Assembly (NCBI GenBank): GCA_963830775.1
Contig: CAWHNT010000044.1
Location: forward strand, 1-41,476
Direction of reading: 5' to 3'
From: CAWHNT01 sp963830775
GTDB taxonomy: Bacteria; Pseudomonadota; Alphaproteobacteria; Geminicoccales; Geminicoccaceae
Length of the DNA: 41,476 bases
In this document: positions 35,367 to 41,476 of the stretch, in pieces
Layout: the number at the start of each line of letters is the position of its first letter
Position numbering within the stretch: the first letter of the stretch is position 1
The notes under the pieces: model-generated
Seen by the model: only the letters and a program-made list of their open reading frames with translations
Database searches by the model: none
Told to the model about the DNA's origin: nothing
Translations under genes and position numbers: made by a program

Positions 35367-36876
35367 TGTTGCAACCAAGTTGAAGTGTCCGCGGGCGTGC
35401 AAAGCAGAAGTGTCGGCCTGATCGTGTTGAGGGCGGGGATCAGGGGGTCACGAGGCCCACCGCTTGGCCATCAGCTTGTCGACCAGCCTGGGCTTGCCCG
35501 GCGGCTTCCGCCCGGTCTTCTGGTAGCCGGTCTTCTCGCTGTTGGTCTTCACGCGTACGGAGGGACGGGCATCCTGCTGGCTCTTGATGAAGGCCAGGAC
35601 CTCGCCCAGCCGCTTGTTCTCGACGATCGCGGCATGGCTCACGCGCTGGTCCTTGTCGAACGCCTTGTAGGGCAGGGACAGGCCCTGCCAGCGGACCTCG
35701 AGGCCGCCATCCGCGAAGGCGTAGGTGTCGACGTACTTGCCGGCGAGCCCGATGGTCACCTCGCTGCGCTCGAGCATGATCCGCAGGCGGTCGTAGGACA
35801 GAGTAAGCTGCTGGCCGACATAGCGTTGCTCGCGCCGGCAGAGGATCATACGCAGCCGCTCGGGTGGGATGTTCAGCGGCCGGTGCAGGTCGTTGGGACG
35901 GGCAGGAGCAACGGCGAAACGGGCGTTGAAGCGAGCAATGAAGCCCGGCAGGAACGCGTTGCCGGCCTCGATGCTGCTGACCCCGGCCATGCGCAGCTCC
36001 TTCACCAGCCGGTCCTGCAAGGTGCGGTTCACCCGCTCGACCCGGCCTTTGGCCTGGCTTGAGCTGGCGCACAGGATCTCGATGTTGAGTTCGGCCAGGG
36101 CCCGGCCGAACTGGGTCATGCCCTGACCGCCCTTGGCGTCCTTCCTGGGCACACGGAAGATCGAATGCCGGTCGCTGTAGAAGGCGATCGGGCAGCCATG
36201 GGTCTCGAGATAGCCCTTGAGAGCCTCGAAATAGGTAAAGGCGCTCTCCGAGGGCACGAAGCGCAGCTGCATGAGCCGGCCGGTGGCATCGTCGATGAAC
36301 ACGAGCAGCGTGCAGGGCTCGGCGCGGTCCTCGAACCAGCGATGCTCGCTGCCGTCGATCTGGACCAGCTCGCCCAGGGCCTCGCGGCGCAGCCGGGGCT
36401 GGTGCAGGCGGCGACGCTGCTGGCGGGAGAGCCACAAGCCCGTCTCGATCATCCACCCGCGCAGCGTCTCGCGGCTGACCTTCAGCCCGTGCTTCTGGGC
36501 CAGCATCTCGGCCGCGAGCGTCGGGCCGAAGTCGGCGTAGGCGGAGCGCACCAGCTGGACTGCCTGGTCACGCAGCTCATCCGCCAGCCTGTTGTTCGAG
36601 GGCCGGCCACGGGCCTTGTGCGCGATGGCACCGGCGCCACCCAGGCGGTGGGCCTTCAGGAGCCGGTGCACCTGCCGGGTGCTCAGTGCCAGCACTGCCG
36701 CCGCCGAGGCGATGGTGCGCCGTCTGTTGGTCACCTCGCCCAGCACCTGGACCCGCTGCAGGTCGCGTTCGCTCATCGTCACCCAACCCAAGCCCGCTCT
36801 CCCAGCCCATATGCCTGACTGGGGAGACTGACATTCCTGCTTTGCTCAGGGGTGACACTCTAGCTTTGCGCCTACA
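35367..36876 (-). mobile_element. ISNCY-type insertion sequence, array copy 3 (1510 bp)
   Basis: Third head-to-tail copy, same ends and orientation, flanked by CTTA on both sides. On the right the sequence leaves the repeat at TTGCGCGGTAAC. Confidence 0.88.
35448..36776 (-). CDS. ISNCY family DDE transposase, copy 3
   Basis: Identical in protein sequence to copy 2 as far as can be compared by eye, with intact helix-turn-helix and DDE residues. ATG 36776 to TGA 35448. Unlike copies 1 and 2, its upstream region is unique flanking DNA, so any hybrid promoter is absent here. Confidence 0.9.
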   Translation of the reverse strand: MSERDLQRVQVLGEVTNRRRTIASAAAVLALSTRQVHRLLKAHRLGGAGAIAHKARGRPSNNRLADELRDQAVQLVRSAYADFGPTLAAEMLAQKHGLKVSRETLRGWMIETGLWLSRQQRRRLHQPRLRREALGELVQIDGSEHRWFEDRAEPCTLLVFIDDATGRLMQLRFVPSESAFTYFEALKGYLETHGCPIAFYSDRHSIFRVPRKDAKGGQGMTQFGRALAELNIEILCASSSQAKGRVERVNRTLQDRLVKELRMAGVSSIEAGNAFLPGFIARFNARFAVAPARPNDLHRPLNIPPERLRMILCRREQRYVGQQLTLSYDRLRIMLERSEVTIGLAGKYVDTYAFADGGLEVRWQGLSLPYKAFDKDQRVSHAAIVENKRLGEVLAFIKSQQDARPSVRVKTNSEKTGYQKTGRKPPGKPRLVDKLMAKRWAS

Positions 36877-36880
36877 CTTA

Positions 36881-37149
36881 TTGCGCGGTAACATAAATTA
36901 TGACAAGCAACGAGCTAAGCTGCTGTCAGCTGGCTTTTCCGCCGATGGAGCCGGTTTCCGCAGCCCCCGCCGGCGGCTCAGCCTCCAGATCCCGGGCCAG
37001 CAAAGGCAAGGGTTTGCCGGCCCGATTGAGTGGAGCCGGGATGGAGAAGTTGAGGGTAGTGCGATCAGCGCCTCCAATGCTGGCCGTGAAACCAATCGCC
37101 GCGGGCAGACTTGGTTGGCCTGACACAATGCCCCAGGATCGTGCTGTTT
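36881..37149 (-). other. Unassigned stretch right of the IS array
   Basis: The minus strand has an open frame (LPAAIGFTASIGGADRTTLN, then FSIPAPLNRAGKPLPLLARD) from about 37110 to 36926 without a clear start. It is not recognised and could be a remnant. It does not match the missing half of the CMD gene on the other side of the array. Confidence 0.35.
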
Positions 37150-37337
37150 GACGAGAAGGGCGGCTGGGGCTGGACCGGCTAGTCGCCCTCGGCGGCATGG
37201 AGATCGGTATGGCAGACCCCGCACGCCTCGACCTTCATCAGGATGCGGTCGGACGTCACCTCGGGTATCGGGATCTCGCGAATTTCGAGCGGTGCTTTAA
37301 GCGCAGGCACGATGGCGGCACGCATGGTGGCCGGCAT
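37150..37337 (-). pseudogene. N-terminal remnant of zinc alcohol dehydrogenase (AdhP-like)
   Basis: ATG 37337 (or 37325) opens MPATMRAAIVPALKAPLEIR, then EIPIPEVTSDRILMKVEACG and VCHTDLHAAEGD, the catalytic-zinc cysteine and the usual Thr/Asp/His of AdhP-type enzymes. The next codon is TAG at 37181-37179 where the family has Trp (GDWP). PVQPQPPF still follows, then similarity ends near 37150. The gene has a nonsense mutation and is truncated. Confidence 0.8.
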
Positions 37338-37415
37338 CCGACTGGCCGCTCCCGTGGGTTGTCGTCCGAAGCCGGTAATCTGCCGCCGGTCGCCGCGTGA
37401 TCAACCCTGTACCCT

Positions 37416-37784
37416 GTGCGCTTTCCGACAGGCCCGCCCGCTCAGGTCCCGCTGTGGCTGCACGCCTGCGCCCGTCATGAAGGATCCGGACTCAGTCGGG
37501 CAGTACGGGCCGGGTCCGTGGTAGGCTCGCGAGGCGGCTATCGGGTCCTCGACCTCGCGCGCCAGCTCTGCAGTTCCTGTCACCTGGTGAGCCTCGAGCA
37601 GCGTGGACCCGTGCCCCACGGGATCCCGAGCCTGATGGCGATCGCCGTCCGGGCCGGCGTGACGGAGGACCACCTCCTGGGCGTGCTGGTCAGCCCACCC
37701 CGCCCGCCTATGCCAGCCCCACCGCTCAGCCGGCAGCAGATGCGGGACGCGGTCGCGTACATCCTTTCCCTGCGGCGGCCCTGA
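37416..37784 (+). CDS. Monohaem c-type cytochrome, N-terminus uncertain
   Basis: Haem motif CSSCH in LARQLCSSCHLVSLEQRGPV, followed by GIPSLMAIAVRAGVTEDHLL, a Met/Pro-rich loop PRPPMPAPPLSRQQ that can supply the axial Met, and the C-terminal helix MRDAVAYILSLRRP, all typical of small class I cytochromes. The first 40 or so residues after GTG 37416 do not look like a signal peptide, so the start may lie elsewhere or the 5' part may be frameshifted. It faces the next cytochrome tail to tail, 11 bases apart. It probably carries electrons in the periplasm if exported. Confidence 0.7.
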   Translation: MRFPTGPPAQVPLWLHACARHEGSGLSRAVRAGSVVGSRGGYRVLDLARQLCSSCHLVSLEQRGPVPHGIPSLMAIAVRAGVTEDHLLGVLVSPPRPPMPAPPLSRQQMRDAVAYILSLRRP

Positions 37785-37795
37785 CCACCCGACCG

Positions 37796-38134
37796 TCACG
37801 TGCCGGGACGGTGGCCCTTAAGGCTCAGGATGTAGGCGATCAGGTCGTCCGTCTGCTCCGGCGTCGGCCGCAGGTTCGGCATCGTCGCGTGCGGGGTCTG
37901 CAGGAAGGCGCGCAAAGCTGTCTCGGTCGCGGCCGGGTCGTCCGCCACCGCCTGGAAGGGCGGCGCTTCCGTGACCGATGGCTCGCGCACGCCCGGCACG
38001 ACCTCGTGGCACTCGGTGCACCATTCCATCGCGACCTCCTGACCCCTGGCCGGGTCGCCCGGCAGGCCCTGCGCCGCGGCCGAGCCACTGGCCAGCAACA
38101 AGGCCAGGACGTACAGGCGACGCTTGACAATCAT
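37796..38134 (-). CDS. Small exported monohaem c-type cytochrome
   Basis: 112 residues, intact. Signal peptide MIVKRRLYVLALLLASGSAA with AAQG cleavage region, haem motif CTECH in VAMEWCTECHEVVPG, axial Met in PHATMPNLRPTPEQ, and the C-terminal helix DDLIAYILSLKGHRPGT. ATG 38134 is chosen because it gives the signal peptide directly; a longer in-frame opening upstream is not plausible. It is a periplasmic electron carrier. The end of the protein closely resembles that of the convergent cytochrome, which suggests related genes. Confidence 0.88.
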   Translation of the reverse strand: MIVKRRLYVLALLLASGSAAAQGLPGDPARGQEVAMEWCTECHEVVPGVREPSVTEAPPFQAVADDPAATETALRAFLQTPHATMPNLRPTPEQTDDLIAYILSLKGHRPGT

Positions 38135-38316
38135 CGTTCCGGGGCTCCCGCAGCCGCGACCAGGTTGGTAGGTGGTTGCCCTCCGATAGTACTGCTCCCT
38201 TGCCGATCCGGAATAGTCGACGGACAGGCACGCCCTGCAACGGGACTGCCGGGTGATCCTGGCCGAGCCGCGGACGGCGTACCCTGTTAGCTTAGCATTG
38301 GCTTGAAGCGGCAGCA

Positions 38317-38330
38317 TTGCGCCAGATCAA
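38317..38330. promoter_or_regulatory. FNR-like box between divergent cytochrome and DUF6455 genes
   Basis: TTGCGCCAGATCAA resembles the FNR/FixK consensus TTGAT-N4-ATCAA, with the right half perfect and the left half matching 3 of 5. It lies 57 bases upstream of the DUF6455 ATG and about 180 from the cytochrome start, a sensible distance for activation. Confidence 0.4.
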
Positions 38331-38387
38331 TGCCCCGCCTTGCGGCTGCCCTAGACAGAGAACAGGAGCACTGGAAGGAAGGCTTCG

Positions 38388-39029
38388 ATGCTGACCTACG
38401 ACGACTGTTTGGGACTGAGCGAGCTCACGCCGGAGGAGATCGCCGTCGTCGCCAAGCACGAGCACCTGCCCGAGATCGTCGCCCTGGAGATGGGCTGGTA
38501 TCTGTGCGGGACGCCGCAGGGCAAGGGTCTGATCCGGCGCATGATCCTCGACGACATCGGCCAAGCGAACGAGCGCGGCGACACGCAGGCAGCCGCCGAG
38601 TTGAGGCTCGTACTGCACCACTTCGTCCAGACCCACCCGGACCGGCATGGGCCGGCAGAGCCTCGCCCCCAGACAGGAGGTACGTGGGATGTGCCGGCCA
38701 CACCGCAGGACGACGGCGATCGCCTAACACACGCGCTCGGTCTTGACACCACGGCGGCACCCTGGGTGCGCGAGCGCGTCGAGGCCTACCTGGCGGCGAT
38801 GCTGCGTCACTTCGGGCTGGACCGTGCGTCGGTGCGTGACCGCTATCGATCCGAGATGCAGTCAGCGGAGAGGCACTGTGCCACGTGCACGGAGACCGGG
38901 CGCTGCCGTCGCTTCCTTGCCGGTGTCGAGGGAAGCGAGCCGCCATCGGCCTTCTGCCCGAACGCGGCGCTCTTCGCCGAGCTCCGGGAGCGTAGTCCGC
39001 GTTCCAGTCGGACCCCCGCTGCCCAGTGA
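38388..39029 (+). CDS. Two-part cytoplasmic protein with C-terminal DUF6455 cysteine motif
   Basis: 213 residues, intact, with GGAAGGAAGGC before ATG 38388. Residues 1-85 (MLTYDDCLGLSELTPEEIAV, MILDDIGQANERGDTQAAAE) form a compact helical domain found alone in many alphaproteobacteria. Residues 160-200 hold the DUF6455 pattern: Cys164, Cys167, Cys173 and Cys190 in HCATCTETGRC and SAFCPNAALFAEL. Four cysteines so spaced suggest a metal or redox site (inference). A Pro/Gly-rich linker joins the two, so this looks like a fusion of two proteins usually coded separately. The FNR-like box and flanking cytochromes suggest a role under low oxygen. Confidence 0.75.
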   Translation: MLTYDDCLGLSELTPEEIAVVAKHEHLPEIVALEMGWYLCGTPQGKGLIRRMILDDIGQANERGDTQAAAELRLVLHHFVQTHPDRHGPAEPRPQTGGTWDVPATPQDDGDRLTHALGLDTTAAPWVRERVEAYLAAMLRHFGLDRASVRDRYRSEMQSAERHCATCTETGRCRRFLAGVEGSEPPSAFCPNAALFAELRERSPRSSRTPAAQ

Positions 39030-39058
39030 TGGAGCTCGTGAACGAGAGGAGCCTCACC

Positions 39059-39645
39059 ATGCGCTCAGCCACCTTGCTTACCTCGACAGTGCTCCTACTC
39101 GGCCTCGCTATAGCCGACGTGTCCCTCGCCGCGGCGCAAGGGGGCGAGCACGAGGAGCACCATCCAGCCGGGCCTTCCACTGTTGCGCCGGCCCAGCCCG
39201 CGCCGGGCACGACGAGCCCTGGCGCGGTGAGCCCGGACACGGCACGCACGACGCAAGGTGGGGCGGGCATGCCCAGCGGCTCGATGGGCCCTGGCTCGAT
39301 GGGCTCCATGATGATGGGCGACGATTGCATGGCGATGGGGCAGGGCATGGCCGCCCGGAACGCAGCGGGCCCCGGGGCGATGGGCGGTCCGACGGACCCG
39401 GTCGAGGCCGCGTTCGCCGCCATCAACCGCCGCATGCACCGGGACATGGCGGTCTACGCCGGCGGGCACGACCGCGCCTTCGCCCAGGCGATGGTGGCGC
39501 ACCACCAGGGTGCGGTCGACATGGCCAAGGTGATCCTCGCCTTCGGTCAGGACCCCGAGATCCGTAAGCGGCCGAGGAGGTGATCAAGGCGCAGGAGGCG
39601 GAGATCACCTTCCTGCTCGGATGGCTCGCCAAAAGGCCGCAGTAG
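39059..39645 (+). CDS. DUF305 family exported protein, frameshifted near C-terminus
   Basis: Exported protein of about 195 residues. ATG 39059 after GAGAGGAG; signal peptide (MRSATLLTSTVLLLGLAIAD, then VSLAAAQ); a Pro/Ala/Gly linker with HEEHH; a Met-rich stretch (GSMGPGSMGSMMMGDDCMAM). The DUF305 ferritin-like domain follows, with RRMHRDMAVYAGGHDRAFAQ and AMVAHHQGAVDMAKVILAFG. One base is missing near 39567 (AAGCGGCCGAGG), after which AEEVIKAQEAEITFLLGWLA completes the family C-terminus. DUF305 proteins with Met/His-rich parts are often linked to copper handling (family knowledge). It lies 29 bases after the DUF6455 gene. Confidence 0.85.
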
Positions 39646-39969
39646 CGGACCCACATCGAGCACGACCTTGAGCTCCTCATGCCAGTCGTGCGGGCGGCAA
39701 TCCAGGCTTCGATTGCCCTCATGCCGTCCCCGAGCTGACATCGTGAAGCTCTAGCAGAGACGAGGATCAAAGGCCTGCGGTGAGAAGTACGGGCCCTGGC
39801 TCTTTACGAGACCACAGTGCCGGCACTGGTCTCCATACCGACCGGTATCGCCGGATCGAGGTGATCACGAGCGTCACCGGTCGGCGGTGCTTGACCGCCA
39901 TCAATTCGACTGCATGCGTGACGTGATAAAAGGAACCGCTGTCGCCAAGAGAGGGCAATACACCGGGGG
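39646..39969. other. Intergenic stretch without recognisable gene
   Basis: About 320 bases between the DUF305 and RTX genes. No homologous frame, tRNA or strong hairpin is seen. The last 60 bases are AT-richer and probably hold the promoter of the RTX gene. Confidence 0.5.
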
Positions 39970-40521
39970 ATGACCGTGCGGAGCATTCCACTTGCGGTAT
40001 CCGCGCTCGTGCTCGGCACGCTCGCCATGAGTGCCCTCGCCAAAGACATCACCGGCACGCCCGGCGATGACCTGTTCTCCGGCACCCCCGAGGCGGACCG
40101 GATCGCAGCGCTCGCGGGGCACGACGACATCCAGGCCCGCGGCGGCGACGACGTTCTCGACGGTGGGCCGGGAAATGACGAGCTGTTCGGCGGCGACGGC
40201 AATGATGCCATCGACGCCGGTCCTGGGGACGACTACCTCGACGGGCGTGGGGGCGACGACACGCTCACCGGCGGCCCGGGCCGGGACGCGTTCGCCTACT
40301 ACGCCAAGGACTACGACAAGCCGATCGACAATGGCCACGATATGGTCACCGATTTCGATGGTGCCGCCGGCGACGCGATCCTACTCAGTGGGTCCGTCCA
40401 GGCGGAGGTGAGCGTGCGCACGGAAGGCGGCGACACGGTGATCGAGCTGCCGGGCCCGGCCGGCCGGATCACGCTGCGTGGGGTCGCCCGGCTGGACGAC
40501 GATGACCTCACTTTCCGGTAA
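39970..40521 (+). CDS. Exported calcium-binding RTX-repeat protein
   Basis: 183 residues, intact. ATG 39970 preceded by CCGGGGG. The N-terminus MTVRSIPLAVSALVLGTLAM with SALAKD is a Sec signal peptide, unusual because RTX proteins normally leave by a type I system with a C-terminal signal. Residues about 30-105 are glycine/aspartate nonapeptides of the form GGxGxDxux (GTPGDDLFSGTPEADRI, GGDDVLDGGPGNDELFGGDG, GGDDTLTGGPGRDAF), which coil around calcium. The C-terminal part (NGHDMVTDFDGAAGDAILLS) is the usual cap after such repeats. Probably periplasmic or outer-surface; function unknown. Confidence 0.88.
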   Translation: MTVRSIPLAVSALVLGTLAMSALAKDITGTPGDDLFSGTPEADRIAALAGHDDIQARGGDDVLDGGPGNDELFGGDGNDAIDAGPGDDYLDGRGGDDTLTGGPGRDAFAYYAKDYDKPIDNGHDMVTDFDGAAGDAILLSGSVQAEVSVRTEGGDTVIELPGPAGRITLRGVARLDDDDLTFR

Positions 40522-40647
40522 GCGGTCGAGGGCAGGCCACTTTCAGATCGCTCCTGGAGGCCGAAGCCTCGTCGCGCGCCCGAGCTGGCATGGGCATCGA
40601 GATCATGCGTGATCCCGCCTCGCCTGCTGTGGAGATAGCCGCAGTCG

Positions 40648-40740
40648 ATGCGCAGCGGATTTAAAGTCTGGGACCTGCCGACCCGGCTCTTCCACTGGTT
40701 CCTGGTGGTGCTGGTGGTGGCTGGGCAGCCAGCCGCCTGA
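40648..40740 (+). pseudogene. N-terminal fragment of a b561-type cytochrome
   Basis: ATG 40648 opens MRSGFKVWDLPTRLFHWFLV then VLVVAGQPAA and stops at TGA 40740. KVWDLPTRLFHW and the following hydrophobic helix are the classic start of cytochrome b561/Ni-Fe-hydrogenase b subunit proteins, with His serving as haem ligand. Only about 30 codons remain, and sequence of the opposite-strand Crp gene follows. Confidence 0.65.
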
Positions 40741-41421
40741 GCTTGGCTACATCGCCAATCACAATGCGGCTGCCATGGGTCTCCACCCCGGTCTCCTTTA
40801 GGCGGGCCAGCGATCGGGACAGGGTCTCGGGCTGCATGCCCAAATAGGCTGCGACCAGGACCTTCTCGAGCGGTAGCTCGAGCTCGACCTGCTGCTCGCC
40901 CTCCGGGCACTGGCGGAGCAGGAAGTCCGCAACACGCTGGACTGAGGAACGATTGGTGAGTCGCTCACTGGCTCATGAGTTGGCGCAGGCGCTCCGGCCA
41001 CATTGAGGCGATAGGTTCAGCACGAGCTTAGGATTGCTGGGGAGCTGCTCGATGAAGCCCCGGGCTGGCATCATGAAGAGGCGGGAAGGTGCTGACGACG
41101 CTGTCTGTTAGGGTGTAGGTGCTGCCATCGAAGATGGTGGCTCCAGCCGAGGCTGTCGCCGCGTCCGAACACGGGCCAGAGCAACGAGCCGCTGGTCCGT
41201 TGGAACCTCCGTGGAAGAGGTGGAACTGAATGTTGAGCATTACAAAGCCTCGCTATGAATGCCCCGCCTGAAGAAACAGGATGGTGCCGCGGTCTGAACG
41301 GGCGCACGACGGCGCCGGGGGGGGGGCGAGATCGGGCGAGCTGTAGGCTGTCCAGAACTGCGAACAGCGGAAGCTCATGGATCAGTCGGAACCCTGAAGA
41401 AACTGAGGCTGAGCTGCCCAA
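40720..41421 (-). pseudogene. Crp/Fnr family transcriptional regulator, full-length but frameshifted
   Basis: The whole Crp/Fnr layout is readable across several frames: IHELPLFAVLDSLQLARS (N-terminal helix), RGTILFLQ and FHLFH (beta roll), EATIFDGSTYTLTDSVVS, RGFIEQLPSNPKLVLNL (dimerisation helix), SVQRVADFLLRQCPEGEQQV, then the winged helix-turn-helix YLGMQPETLSRSLARLKETG and SRIVIGDVAKLRRLA. At least three frame changes and one in-frame TAG near 41264 interrupt it. It resembles FnrN/FixK-like sensors of low oxygen or nitrogen oxides, but no N-terminal cysteine cluster can be read. The exact ends are uncertain. Confidence 0.7.
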
Positions 41422-41476
41422 AGCGTCTGCTTCGACGCTGCTATACCGTCGGCCTCCTCCTCCTCCATCGCAGCGG

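Noticed and set aside
32840..36062. Plus-strand open frames inside each IS copy
   Set aside because: They repeat with the IS and lie antisense to an intact DDE transposase; no start sites or family features.
41312..41328. G-rich run (GGGGGGGG) near the right edge as a slippage or regulatory tract
   Set aside because: It lies inside the broken Crp gene near a frame change, so a base-calling artefact is the simpler reading.
1..41476. CRISPR array, tRNA, rRNA or riboswitch
   Set aside because: No regularly spaced short repeats, cloverleaf-type sequence or known aptamer core was seen on reading both strands.

Overview
The window is GC-rich DNA from a bacterium that is most likely an alphaproteobacterium (inference). 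The pointers are the SsuABCD, TauD and NtaA-type sulfur genes, TRAP and enolase-family sugar-acid catabolism, a GntR/FCD regulator, Crp/Fnr proteins with a Rhizobiales/Rhodospirillales flavour, DUF305 and DUF6455 proteins, and GTG/TTG starts. No rRNA, tRNA or CRISPR array was seen. Many well-conserved genes are broken by single-base indels, especially in 1-4800, so either the assembly is rough or the region is decaying. Frameshifted genes are therefore given as the span of the whole homologous reading.

Region by region. 1-10968 is a sulfonate-scavenging island: a partial plus-strand ATPase/permease pair (1-1258) converges on a minus-strand operon (7149 to 1264: NtaA-type flavin monooxygenase, TauD dioxygenase, ATPase, binding protein, two permeases). 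That operon is divergent from a plus-strand ssuA-ssuD-ssuC-ssuB set followed by a RutE-like nitroreductase (7282-11637). 11792-15034 holds a TIGR03067-domain protein, an exported beta-propeller protein with overlapping inverted repeats upstream, and a patch of gene fragments, including a second partial copy of a peptidase gene that lies 11 kb away. 15131-16285 is an orphan branched-chain-type binding protein. 16628-21763 is a sugar-acid catabolic cluster: a GntR/FCD regulator divergent from a TRAP binding protein, an enolase-superfamily dehydratase, a gluconate 5-dehydrogenase-like SDR and an L-idonate 5-dehydrogenase-like enzyme. It is closed by a decayed IS630-type element whose target TA lies in the last stop codon.

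23013-25475 is a visibly lower-GC mobile module: a serine recombinase with palindromic sites upstream, overlapping an XRE/ImmA-IrrE metallopeptidase regulator, followed after 8 bases by a DUF4411 PIN-domain protein. It looks like a toxin-antitoxin or regulated-nuclease unit carried with its own recombinase. 25619-32337 holds a WD40/STAND remnant, an M3 peptidyl-dipeptidase, a large exported haem-motif protein, an IS66 remnant, a methyltransferase, and tails of an adenylate cyclase and a carboxymuconolactone decarboxylase.

32338-36876 is a head-to-tail array of three almost identical 1510-bp ISNCY-type insertion sequences separated by only 5 and 4 bases. Beyond it lie an alcohol dehydrogenase remnant, two convergent small c-type cytochromes, a DUF6455 protein with an FNR-like box upstream, a DUF305 metal-type protein, an exported RTX-repeat protein, a cytochrome b561 fragment and a full-length but broken Crp/Fnr gene at the right edge. 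The strongest leads are the IS array and the recombinase/ImmA/PIN module. The rest is a metabolically coherent but eroded accessory region.
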